Source: DASWJZ01 sp964440525 (GTDB taxonomy: Bacteria; Pseudomonadota; Alphaproteobacteria; Rhizobiales; Afifellaceae). Taken from it: a DNA stretch of 38,897 bases. The stretch is taken from NCBI GenBank assembly GCA_964440525.1, contig CAYTTC010000029.1, positions 1 to 38,897 of the forward strand. Direction: 5' to 3'. The translations under genes were made by a program, and so were the position numbers. Every line of letters begins with the position of its first letter. Positions within the stretch are counted from its first letter, which is position 1. Under the pieces are notes generated by a model, which was not told where the DNA came from, ran no database searches, and saw only the letters and a list, made by a program, of their open reading frames with translations. This document shows, one piece after another, positions 24,491-32,086 of this stretch.

Positions 24491-26071
24491 TCACTCCCAC
24501 TCGATCGTCCCGGGCGGCTTCGACGTAACATCGTAGACTACGCGGTTGATCCCCCTCACCTCGTTGACGATGCGGTTTGCGGCGCGGCCGAGGAAATCCA
24601 TGTCGAAGTGATAGAAATCCGCTGTCATGCCGTCGACCGAGGTCACGGCGCGGAGCGCTAGGACGAAGTCGTAGGTGCGAAAATCGCCCATCACGCCGAC
24701 GCTCTGCACCGGCAGAAGCACAGTAAAAGCCTGCCAGATGGCATCGTAGAGCCCGCTCTTTTTGATCTCATCGAGATAGATGGCGTCGGCCTTCCTGAGA
24801 ATGTCGAGCTTTTCGCGGGTCACTGGCCCGGGCACTCGAATTGCGAGGCCCGGCCCCGGAAACGGGTGCCTCCCGACAAAAGCCTCCGGCAGGCCGAGCT
24901 CGCGGCCGAGTTTTCGCACCTCGTCCTTGAAGAGCATGCGGAGCGGCTCGACGAGCTGCATGTTCATGCGCTCGGGCAGCCCGCCGACATTGTGATGCGA
25001 CTTGATGGTGACCGACGGCCCGCCGGTGAAGGAGACCGACTCGATCACGTCGGGATAGAGCGTGCCCTGGGCCAAAAATTCGGCAGGTTTTCCGTCACGG
25101 GCGATCTTCTTCGCCTCCGCCTCGAAGGTCTCGACGAAGAGCCGGCCGATCGTTTTTCGCTTCGCTTCCGGGTCGGCGACCCCCTCGAGTGCGGAAAGGA
25201 AAGCCTCCGAGGCATCCACATGGACGAGCGGGATGTTGTAGTGGCCGCGGAAGAGCGCCACCACCTCCCTCGGTTCGTCGAGCCGCATCAGGCCGTGATC
25301 GACGAAGATGCAAGTGAGCTGGTCGCCGACGGCCTCGTGGATGAGCACCGCCGCGACGGCGGAATCGACGCCGCCCGAGAGGCCGCAGATCACCTTGCCA
25401 CCCCCTACCTGCTCGCGAATGCGGGCGATCGCCTCTTTCTTGAACTCGGCCATGGTCCAGTCGCCGGGAAGCCCGGCGATTTTTCGGACGAAATTGGCAA
25501 TCAGCCTGGCGCCGTCTGGCGTGTGGATCACTTCGGGGTGGAACATGAGGCCGTAGAAGCGGCGCTTCTCATCCTCGATCAGCGCGTAGGGCGCGTTCTC
25601 CGACGTGCCCTTCACGGAAAAACCCGGCGGCAGCGCGGTGATGCGGTCGCCGTGGCTCATCCACACAATATGCTTTTCGCCCGGCTTCCAGATGCCATCG
25701 AAGAGGGCTGAGTCTCCCCGAACGTCGACCAGAGCGCGGCCGAATTCGCGGTGGTGCCCGCTCTCCACCTTGCCCCCGAGCTGCTCGGCCATCGCCATCT
25801 GGCCGTAGCAGATGCCGAGGATCGGGATGCCCGCCGCAAAAATCTCTTGCGGCGCCCGCGGGCTGGCGTTCTCCGGCACCGAGCCCGGCCCGCCAGAGAG
25901 AATGACGCCCTTCGGCTTAAGTCGTGAAAAAGCCTCGCTCGCCTTGTCGAAAGGGGCAATCTCGCAATAGACGCCCGCCTCGCGCACGCGCCGTGCGATG
26001 AGCTGCGTCAACTGGCTGCCAAAATCGATGATGAGAATTGCGGGGTGGGCGGCGGCGGCTCGATCGCTCAT
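24491..26071 (-). CDS. guaA: GMP synthase (glutamine-hydrolysing)
   Basis: Converts XMP to GMP. 526 residues from ATG 26071, which gives the normal length; the frame is open for 40 more codons upstream but they look non-coding. The class I glutaminase domain (about 10-200) has Cys88 in LGICYGQM and the GGPGSVPE oxyanion loop; the ATP pyrophosphatase domain has the PP-loop GLSGGVDSAVAA; the C-terminal dimerisation domain ends INRVVYDVTSKPPGTIEWE. It is divergent from the kinase gene at 26224, with a 152-base gap between them. Confidence 0.98.
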   Translation of the reverse strand: MSDRAAAAHPAILIIDFGSQLTQLIARRVREAGVYCEIAPFDKASEAFSRLKPKGVILSGGPGSVPENASPRAPQEIFAAGIPILGICYGQMAMAEQLGGKVESGHHREFGRALVDVRGDSALFDGIWKPGEKHIVWMSHGDRITALPPGFSVKGTSENAPYALIEDEKRRFYGLMFHPEVIHTPDGARLIANFVRKIAGLPGDWTMAEFKKEAIARIREQVGGGKVICGLSGGVDSAVAAVLIHEAVGDQLTCIFVDHGLMRLDEPREVVALFRGHYNIPLVHVDASEAFLSALEGVADPEAKRKTIGRLFVETFEAEAKKIARDGKPAEFLAQGTLYPDVIESVSFTGGPSVTIKSHHNVGGLPERMNMQLVEPLRMLFKDEVRKLGRELGLPEAFVGRHPFPGPGLAIRVPGPVTREKLDILRKADAIYLDEIKKSGLYDAIWQAFTVLLPVQSVGVMGDFRTYDFVLALRAVTSVDGMTADFYHFDMDFLGRAANRIVNEVRGINRVVYDVTSKPPGTIEWE

Positions 26072-26223
26072 AGGCGTGCTGTTAAGGAAATGCCGCGCCA
26101 CCCGCAACGCTGATTGCCGTTCACGCCGGAGGGACCACATCCGGCAGCCTCGTTGGGCGAGTGAAGTCTCTTGCCTAACATGAAGGTGCACGATCCGATG
26201 CGAAGAAGAAACGAGGGGCCGTA

Positions 26224-27225
26224 ATGAAGTTCCTAAGGCCGATGCCGATGCCGAGCAACTCGATCGGCGCTTGGATATTCGCGGCCGGCGCCTTCCTGAT
26301 TGTGCTCGCCATCCGTTTTCTTCTCGCCGAGGTCGCAGGGACGGGATCCCCCTATCTCATCTTCATCCCGGCGATCATCCTCACGACCTATTTCGCCGGT
26401 CTTTGGCCGGCGATCGCGAGCGGAATCGCTTCCACCCTGGCGGCACGCTATTTCTTCGCAGCGCCGCAATATTCCTTCACGCTCACCAGCGAAAACTCCC
26501 TTTCATTCGGCCTGTTCATCGCCGTCGTCGCCATCGACATCGCGATCGTCACCATCATGCGCATGGCGCTCGATCAGCTCGATGCCGAAAGGCGCAAGAG
26601 CACCGCCCTCGCCGAGCAGCGCGAAGTCCTTTTCCGCGAGCTGCAGCACCGAATCTCCAACAATCTCGCCATTGTTTCGGCGCTGCTCAACCTGGAGCGC
26701 GCGGAGGTCGAGGACGAAAAGGCCAAGCAAGCGCTGACGGAGGCCGCGACCCGCTTAGCCTTGATCGCCAAGATCCACCGGAGGCTGCATGACCCGGCAG
26801 GCGCCCAACTCCGCTTCGGGCCGTTCGTGGAGGATCTCTGCCGCGACGTGCTCGAGGCGTCAGGCGCCAACAACATCGTATGCCTGGTCTCGGCGGCGGA
26901 AGCGGTGATCCCGGAAGAGAAGCTCGTCCCGCTCGCGCTGATCGTGACCGAGCTCATCTCGAACGCACTCGAACACGGCTTCGCGGGTCGTCAGAACGGC
27001 ACAATCCGCATCGATCTCACGTCCGAGGGAACCGACAATGTCCTCACTGTCGCCGATGACGGCAACGGTCTGCCTCCCGACTTCTCGCTGGAGGCGAGAG
27101 GCAGCATGGGACTCCGGATCGTACAATCGCTTGCCCAGCAGATCCACGGCCGCTTCGCCATGGAAGGCGGCCGCGGCACCACCTGCCGTTTGGTCTTCCA
27201 GGCGTCGAGCCTTGCCGCCGCCTAG
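26224..27225 (+). CDS. HisKA_2-type membrane sensor histidine kinase
   Basis: 333 residues. Residues 15-115 hold three or four membrane helices in a DUF4118/KdpD-like arrangement (LIFIPAIILTTYFAGLWPAI). The dimerisation box is FRELQHRISNNLAIVSALL with phospho-acceptor His142, the HisKA_2 pattern (HR-NN), followed by an HATPase_c domain with N box TELISNALEHGF and G boxes DDGNGLPP and GSMGLRIVQ. Such kinases often feed the general stress response (PhyR) or single-domain regulators in alphaproteobacteria. No response regulator is nearby, so the partner is encoded elsewhere. The TAG stop shares the palindrome CTAG with the stop of the convergent gene. Confidence 0.9.
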   Translation: MKFLRPMPMPSNSIGAWIFAAGAFLIVLAIRFLLAEVAGTGSPYLIFIPAIILTTYFAGLWPAIASGIASTLAARYFFAAPQYSFTLTSENSLSFGLFIAVVAIDIAIVTIMRMALDQLDAERRKSTALAEQREVLFRELQHRISNNLAIVSALLNLERAEVEDEKAKQALTEAATRLALIAKIHRRLHDPAGAQLRFGPFVEDLCRDVLEASGANNIVCLVSAAEAVIPEEKLVPLALIVTELISNALEHGFAGRQNGTIRIDLTSEGTDNVLTVADDGNGLPPDFSLEARGSMGLRIVQSLAQQIHGRFAMEGGRGTTCRLVFQASSLAAA

Positions 27226-27635
27226 GCCACTCCGCCCGGTTTTTTGACGAGATAACAGCCCGCAATCTTCCAGGAGCCGTCTGTCTCCTGGCGGAGCGTG
27301 TAGACCGCGGTCCAAAAGCCTCCCTCCGCGTCGACGATTTCGACCTCCTGCTTGAGATAGCCAGGCTCTTCCATCAGCTCCTCAAACGAATAGCTGCGCG
27401 GCCGGTAGACGGGCGGATAGCCTTGGCGAACCATCGCCATGAAGGCGTCAACGCTCGGATACATCGCCTTGATGTTCGGCGCCGCGAAGGAATAAGCGGT
27501 CGCGCCGTCGTCGTGCAGGAACGCCTGCAGCTGCCGCTCGATGACGCTCTGCACCGCGGCGCGGTCGGAGTCGCTGAGGGCAGCGGCCGGCGCCGAAAAT
27601 CCAAAAATTACGAAAAGAACGAGAAGGATGCGCAT
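27222..27635 (-). CDS. DUF4864 family exported protein
   Basis: 137 residues from ATG 27635, preceded by a strong GAGGAGG site. The N-terminus is a Sec signal peptide (RILLVLFVIFGFSAPAAA, likely cut before LS). The mature domain fits DUF4864: IERQLQAFLHDDGATAYSFA, IKAMYPSVDAFMAMVR, then RLQ-like WKIAGCYLVK. The fold resembles the SnoaL/NTF2 cone; function is unknown. It meets the kinase gene tail to tail with a four-base overlap. Confidence 0.85.
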   Translation of the reverse strand: MRILLVLFVIFGFSAPAAALSDSDRAAVQSVIERQLQAFLHDDGATAYSFAAPNIKAMYPSVDAFMAMVRQGYPPVYRPRSYSFEELMEEPGYLKQEVEIVDAEGGFWTAVYTLRQETDGSWKIAGCYLVKKPGGVA

Positions 27636-27702
27636 CAAGAGCCTCCTCTGACTTGGCTCGGTCAGGATATGCACTGATACGGCCGAAGCAAGCGCCCGGT
27701 TT

Positions 27703-29202
27703 TCACTCGATCCCCAGCTTTGCCTTCAGGAGCGCGTTGACCGCCTGCGGGTTGGCCCTCCCCTGGCTCTCCTTCATCATCTGGCCGACGAACCAGCCGA
27801 GCATCGCCGGCTTGGCCTTGGCTTGTTGCGCCTTTTCCGGATTGGCGGCGACGATCCCATCCACGATCTTCTCGATTTCGCCCGTGTCGGTGACCTGCTT
27901 CAGCCCGCGTTTTTCCACGATCTCGCGCGGATCGCTGCGCTCCAAGAGCATGATCTCGAAGACGTCCTTGGCGATCTTGCCGGAGATCGTGCCCTCCTTC
28001 TGTAGATCGAGGAGCACGCCAAGCTGAGCCGCGGAAACCGGGGACGCCTCGATGCTCGTCACTGAGCGGTTCAACGCGCCGAGAAGCTCGTTGATGACCC
28101 AGTTCGCCGCCTGCTTGCCGTCGCGGCCGCGCGCCACGGCCTCGAAGTAATCCGCGATGGCGCGATCGGAAACGAGCACGTCGGCATCGTAGGTGGAAAG
28201 CCCGTACTCGCGCCGGAAGCGGCCGCGCTTCGTATCCGGGAGCTCCGGCAGGCTTTTCGCGAGCGCCGCCACATAGGCGTCGTCAAACTCGAGCGGAAGC
28301 AGATCAGGATCCGGAAAATAGCGGTAGTCGTGCGCCTCCTCCTTGGTGCGCATGGAGCGAGTCTCGCCGCGGGCAGGGTCGAAGAACCGCGTCTCCTGGT
28401 CGATCGTGCCGCCATCCTCCAGGATGGCAATCTGCCGCCGCGCCTCGTGTTCGATCGCCTGACCCGCGAAGCGGATCGAGTTCACGTTCTTGATCTCGCA
28501 GCGCGTGCCGAGTTTCTCGCCGGGCCGCCTGACAGAGACATTGATGTCGGCTCTGAGGTTTCCCTTTTCCATGTCGGCGTCGGACGTGCCGAGATAGCGC
28601 AGGATCGTCCTGAGCTTGGTGAGAAAGGCGCGCGCCTCGTCGGACGAACGCAGGTCGGGCTTCGACACGATCTCCATCAGCGCCACGCCTGAGCGATTCA
28701 GGTCGACATAGCTCATGGTCGGGTGCTGGTCGTGCAGCGACTTGCCGGCATCCTGCTCAAGATGCAGGCGCTCGATCCCGATGCGGACCTCCTCGAAGCC
28801 GCCGGACTTGTCCGGCCCGACCTCCACGACGACCGTCCCCTCGCCGACGATCGGCTGGTCGTATTGCGAGATCTGATAGCCCTGCGGCAGATCGGGATAG
28901 AAGTAGTTTTTTCGGGCGAAGATCGAGCGGTGGTTGATCCGCGCTTCGAGTCCGAGACCGGTACGGATCGCCTGCCTGACGCACTCCTCGTTGATGACCG
29001 GCAGCATGCCCGGCATCGCCGCGTCGACGAGGCTCACATGCTCGTTCGGAGCACCGCCGAACCCGGTCGGGGCGCCGGAGAAGAGTTTTGCTTCCGAGGC
29101 GACCTGCGCATGCACCTCCATGCCGATGACCACTTCCCAGTCGCCGGTCGCGCCGGGGATGAGATTCTTGGGATTGACGTTCCGCGTCTCTTCGAAGGGC
29201 AT
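27703..29202 (-). CDS. gatB: Asp-tRNA(Asn)/Glu-tRNA(Gln) amidotransferase subunit B
   Basis: Kinase and tRNA-binding subunit of the GatCAB complex, which turns Glu-tRNA(Gln) or Asp-tRNA(Asn) into the amide form. 499 residues. The cradle domain carries VIGMEVHAQV, the FYPDLPQGYQISQYDQP loop, LHLEQDAGKSLHD and YVDLNRSGVALMEIV; helical and YqeY tail domains follow (NPEKAQQAKAKPAMLGWFVG). The genes for subunits A and C are at 32087 and 34036, separated from gatB by four other genes, the usual split seen in rhizobia. Confidence 0.97.
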   Translation of the reverse strand: MPFEETRNVNPKNLIPGATGDWEVVIGMEVHAQVASEAKLFSGAPTGFGGAPNEHVSLVDAAMPGMLPVINEECVRQAIRTGLGLEARINHRSIFARKNYFYPDLPQGYQISQYDQPIVGEGTVVVEVGPDKSGGFEEVRIGIERLHLEQDAGKSLHDQHPTMSYVDLNRSGVALMEIVSKPDLRSSDEARAFLTKLRTILRYLGTSDADMEKGNLRADINVSVRRPGEKLGTRCEIKNVNSIRFAGQAIEHEARRQIAILEDGGTIDQETRFFDPARGETRSMRTKEEAHDYRYFPDPDLLPLEFDDAYVAALAKSLPELPDTKRGRFRREYGLSTYDADVLVSDRAIADYFEAVARGRDGKQAANWVINELLGALNRSVTSIEASPVSAAQLGVLLDLQKEGTISGKIAKDVFEIMLLERSDPREIVEKRGLKQVTDTGEIEKIVDGIVAANPEKAQQAKAKPAMLGWFVGQMMKESQGRANPQAVNALLKAKLGIE

Positions 29203-29247
29203 GGTGGGTTTCGGATAGTCGCTCCCGCCGATGCCGGCAAGGCCGGG

Positions 29248-30207
29248 CTAAGTTAGCGCCCGAATGAGCATTTTCCCGAACTTCGCCGTGTCGGCCGTCT
29301 TGATCACCCGCGCATTGGGCTTGCGCTGCGGGAGATCCGGGTCGGCGAGATCGTGCTCGGGTAGTTCGTGCGAGGACACACTCGAATAGCCGCGCGCCAG
29401 CTCCGCCTTCGTTTCAACGTCCACCACGCAGTCCTCCGCCTCCAGGATGAGGCTTTCGTCGATCATGCAAGCGCAGGTCAGCGAATCGGGATGCGTCGAG
29501 AGGGCGGCACGGTGGCGGTCCCGCGTATAGGCAAGCGTCGAGGCGTTCACCCTGAGAAAAAAACTCGAAAGCTTTGTCCCCATCCGCTCGATAGCGGCGA
29601 AATCCTCCGAACGAAGGACGCCCGATTTCATCGTCAGCGTCCACGTGGAAAGCGTGACCTTAAATCCCGCATTCAGCACGATCTTGGCCGCCTCCGGATC
29701 GACGTAGAAGTTGAACTCGGCCGCCGGGGTGACATTGCCGATGGAATTGTCGGTGCCGCCCATGATCCAGAGATGCTTGACCGCCTCGGCGATCCGCGGC
29801 TCCCTTTGATAGGCGGTCGCGATGTTTGTCAGGGGTGCCTGTGCGAGGATGGTGATCTCGCCCGGGCTCGCCATGACGAGATCGACGATCGCATCGACCG
29901 CGTGCTTCTTCTCCGGCCGTTGCCGTGCTTTCGGGAAATTCGCGCCGCTCATGCCATCATCGCCGAACACATAGGCAGCGTAGACCGGCTTGCGCAGCAT
30001 CGGCCGCTCGCAGCCGCGATAGACCGGGACGGCGCCACTCTTCCCCGCGACCTCCAAAGTAACCAGCGCGTTCTCCACATGCTGCTCGAAACCGACATTG
30101 CCGTTGCATATGGTGAGCGCTTCGAGCGTGACGTGGGGATGCTTCAGCGCCAGGAGAATCGAAAAGACATCGTCTCCGGCGGTATCCGTATCGATGATAA
30201 GACGCAT
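29248..30207 (-). CDS. Nucleoside hydrolase (IUNH family)
   Basis: Hydrolyses the N-glycosidic bond of nucleosides. 319 residues from ATG 30207, which places the calcium-binding start MRLIIDTDTAGDDVFSILLA at the N-terminus (family pattern DTDxGxDD; here with an extra spacing, DTDTAGDD). Other family parts are TICNGNVG, EITILAQAPLTNIA, IMGGTDNSIGNVTPAAEFNF and the late catalytic Asp/His region. The base preference is not evident. It is divergent from the FkbM gene, and the gap holds three inverted repeats. Confidence 0.88.
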   Translation of the reverse strand: MRLIIDTDTAGDDVFSILLALKHPHVTLEALTICNGNVGFEQHVENALVTLEVAGKSGAVPVYRGCERPMLRKPVYAAYVFGDDGMSGANFPKARQRPEKKHAVDAIVDLVMASPGEITILAQAPLTNIATAYQREPRIAEAVKHLWIMGGTDNSIGNVTPAAEFNFYVDPEAAKIVLNAGFKVTLSTWTLTMKSGVLRSEDFAAIERMGTKLSSFFLRVNASTLAYTRDRHRAALSTHPDSLTCACMIDESLILEAEDCVVDVETKAELARGYSSVSSHELPEHDLADPDLPQRKPNARVIKTADTAKFGKMLIRALT

Positions 30208-30250
30208 GAGGGACCCAAAAGACTCGGTGCTTTGCGTTAGGGTGAGGCGG

Positions 30251-30307
30251 GCCGGCATTCAAGACCGCCGGCGCAACAGGTTGTTGCAGTTTGCGGCGCG
30301 CGCCGCA
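30251..30307. promoter_or_regulatory. Three inverted repeats in the divergent nucleoside hydrolase-FkbM gap
   Basis: GCCGGC (30251-30256) with its copy at 30267-30272; GCAACA-GGT-TGTTGC (30273-30287); and the perfect 16-base palindrome TGCGGCGCGCGCCGCA (30292-30307). They are stacked in a 146-base divergent promoter region, as expected for repressor sites, but no regulator gene is nearby and no family can be named. Confidence 0.35.
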
Positions 30308-30353
30308 GCGAACGAATGTTTTTGATGCGCGCCACACGGAGCGATTGCGGGAT

Positions 30354-31028
30354 ATGCCTGAGAAGAGCGCGCTCATCGAAGCCGTTAGGGAGCACCTGCC
30401 CGGCTATGCTCTGGACATGATCTTCGACGTCGGCGCCAACATTGGCGCAACCGGCCTCGCTCTGGCCGCCGCATTTCCCGCTGCGACGATCTACGCATTC
30501 GAGCCTGTCGCTGCCACGTTCCAGATTCTTGTTGAAAACGTCTCGGCGCATGACCGGATTCGACCGTTCAACCTGGCGCTTGGGCGAAAGTCCCGGCCCA
30601 TCCGCATGCGGATCAAATCGGTTTCGGTCTCAAACCGGATTGCCGGATGGCGGGACCTGTTCAAGCCGAGCGAGGTCGTGACGATGACGTCAGGCGACGC
30701 CTTCTGTGTCGAGCACAAAGTGCAAGTGCAACAGATCGGTTTCCTCAAGATCGACGCGGAGGGACACGACCTGCAGGTCCTGTACGGCTTCCAAAAAATG
30801 CTCAAGGCCATGCGCATCGATCTCGTCGAGGCGGAGGTCGGCATGAACCCGGAAAACAGGCGCCACGTCCCCTTCGAGGTCGTGAAGACCTACCTGGAAC
30901 GGCTCGGCTACCGGCTGTTCCTCATCTATGAACAGAGCCGCGACGTGCCGTTCACCGGCCGCCCCATCCTGCGCCGGAGCAATGTGGTGTTTGCATCGGC
31001 AAGACTCATCGACGCCGCCCGCCTTTGA
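30354..31028 (+). CDS. FkbM family methyltransferase
   Basis: SAM-dependent O-methyltransferase, often acting on sugars or polysaccharide precursors. 224 residues from ATG 30354; an open stretch 63 bases upstream falls in the palindromic region and is unlikely to be coding. SAM loop FDVGANIGATGLALAAAFP with YAFEPVAATF; the FkbM signature IGFLKIDAEGHDLQVLYGF; C-terminal DLVEAEVG and YRLFLIYEQ. Target unknown; no glycan cluster surrounds it, so it may be an isolated accessory gene. Confidence 0.88.
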   Translation: MPEKSALIEAVREHLPGYALDMIFDVGANIGATGLALAAAFPAATIYAFEPVAATFQILVENVSAHDRIRPFNLALGRKSRPIRMRIKSVSVSNRIAGWRDLFKPSEVVTMTSGDAFCVEHKVQVQQIGFLKIDAEGHDLQVLYGFQKMLKAMRIDLVEAEVGMNPENRRHVPFEVVKTYLERLGYRLFLIYEQSRDVPFTGRPILRRSNVVFASARLIDAARL

Positions 31029-31095
31029 TGGCGGCCCTTTCACTATTTCGCCCGGCGTCAGCCGGGACGCCCGGCAAGCAGGTAACTGGGCTCCG

Positions 31096-31386
31096 TCAGC
31101 TGCAGCAATATTCCGGCGGAGGCGGAATGTCGCCAGGAAGGAGCACCGTCTCGGTGACGCAGGTGAAATAGGGCGTGCGCCCGGGCACGGTTGGTGTGCC
31201 GTTCTCGTCGAAGAGAATGACCTCCTCGCGCGGAGGGCCGCAGGCGTCGATGGTTGTCTGCCCCCCGCCGGGCAGATCGGCTGCACCGGCCGAACCGATT
31301 ACACCCATCATCGCGGCGATCGCCAAGGCCGAAAGGAGAATCGTGGCTGCCAGCTGTCGCATCAGTTCACCATTCCTCTTGCGCAT
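31096..31386 (-). CDS. Small secreted Cys-containing protein
   Basis: 96 residues from ATG 31386, preceded by GGGAGG seven bases upstream. A signal peptide (LAATILLSALAIAAMMGVIG, cut probably after SAGAA) leads to a mature protein of about 60 residues with four cysteines (DACGPP, YFTCVTE, YCCS), Pro-rich and low in regular structure, suited to periplasmic disulfide bonds. Family not recognised. It converges on the FkbM gene. Confidence 0.65.
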   Translation of the reverse strand: MRKRNGELMRQLAATILLSALAIAAMMGVIGSAGAADLPGGGQTTIDACGPPREEVILFDENGTPTVPGRTPYFTCVTETVLLPGDIPPPPEYCCS

Positions 31387-31822
31387 TCACCAGCCTCCCG
31401 ACCAATGATCGGGAACCGGACTAGCGCGTGTGGCACGTCGAACGCGTTAAGTCGAATACAGTGCGAGAATCGACCTGCTTGGTTACGATCCCATTAACGA
31501 TGTCTGGAGCGCCCCGCGTCCCGCCAATTGCCAATACGCAGAGCGAATAGAATCCGCGGAGATCCGCCGCGCTTAGACGTAGTGGATCTTTTCTGCGTGC
31601 TTCCGCAATTTCCTGAAAACATGCCGCAGTATGCGCTCGGCAATCGGCCAGACTCGATTCATGACTTTCCCCAGGTTGACCGGTGAACGCTGCGCCGCGG
31701 CCCGTGGCCTTTGATCTAACGGCCGGCCGCGGATTCCGCGGGTCTTTTATGGGTAGCGTATGGTTAACGGATCATGAATCGGCGGCGAAACCGACCGAGC
31801 GAGGCCAAGCCCGCTCGGCGCA
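31387..31822. other. 436-base stretch without a confident gene
   Basis: Between the secreted-protein gene and the next minus-strand gene. It holds a short candidate frame (31573-31662) and a perfect CCGCGG-ATT-CCGCGG hairpin (31727-31741) followed by TCTTTT. A/T content is higher than in the flanks. No repeat, tRNA or remnant of a recognised gene was seen. Confidence 0.6.
31573..31662 (-). CDS. Possible 29-residue cationic peptide
   Basis: Minus-strand frame from ATG 31662 to TAA 31573. The peptide begins MNRVWPIAERILRHVF and continues with a Lys/Arg/His-rich segment ending KIHYV; it would form an amphipathic helix. GGGGAAAG lies just upstream of the ATG, although close to it. The frame is open further upstream without a convincing start, so this could also be the tail of a decayed gene. 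It is isolated in a gene-free gap, and chance is a real alternative. Confidence 0.25.
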   Translation of the reverse strand: MNRVWPIAERILRHVFRKLRKHAEKIHYV

Positions 31823-32077
31823 TCAGGACTTCGATTCGCTGAGCGCCTTCTCGATTGCCCGCCACTCCTCCTCCAGGCTGTCCGTGGCCTGCGGCTTGCC
31901 GGCGCGTCGATACCAGTAGCCGGCGTTCCCGAGGTCGCCTTCCACGCGATGAAGATGCGCGTGCACCCACGCCGCCTCTTTCGAACCATCGGCCTGCGCG
32001 GCTTCGTGCGCCCCGTCCCAGTCACCCGCCTCGACGAGCTTGAGCGCCGCGATCAGAGGAGCAAAGCTGTCTGCCAC
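31823..32077 (-). CDS. Small conserved protein following gatA
   Basis: 84 residues if started at GTG 32077 (five bases after AGGAGG); the adjacent ATG 32080 is only two bases from it. The AGGAGG overlaps the gatA stop, so translation is coupled to gatA. Sequence: ADSFAPLIAALKLVEAGDWD then HAHLHRVEGDLGNAGYWYRR, a TPR-like pair of helices. I recall similar small proteins in alphaproteobacteria but know no function. Proximity to gatA suggests a housekeeping context only. Confidence 0.75.
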   Translation of the reverse strand: MADSFAPLIAALKLVEAGDWDGAHEAAQADGSKEAAWVHAHLHRVEGDLGNAGYWYRRAGKPQATDSLEEEWRAIEKALSESKS

Positions 32078-32086
32078 CATATCCTC

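Noticed and set aside
24315..24500. Minus-strand frame starting at GTG 24500 (VTEFDLDEVEYDLPRALTEL) between guaA and hicA
   Set aside because: The first 30 residues look protein-like, but the frame then runs out of phase through hicA, there is no ATG, and it overlaps the guaA stop. Possibly a decayed fragment; not enough to call.
31727..31741. CCGCGG-ATT-CCGCGG hairpin followed by TCTTTT, terminator-like on the plus strand
   Set aside because: No plus-strand gene ends nearby (the closest ends at 31028), so a terminator role is not supported.
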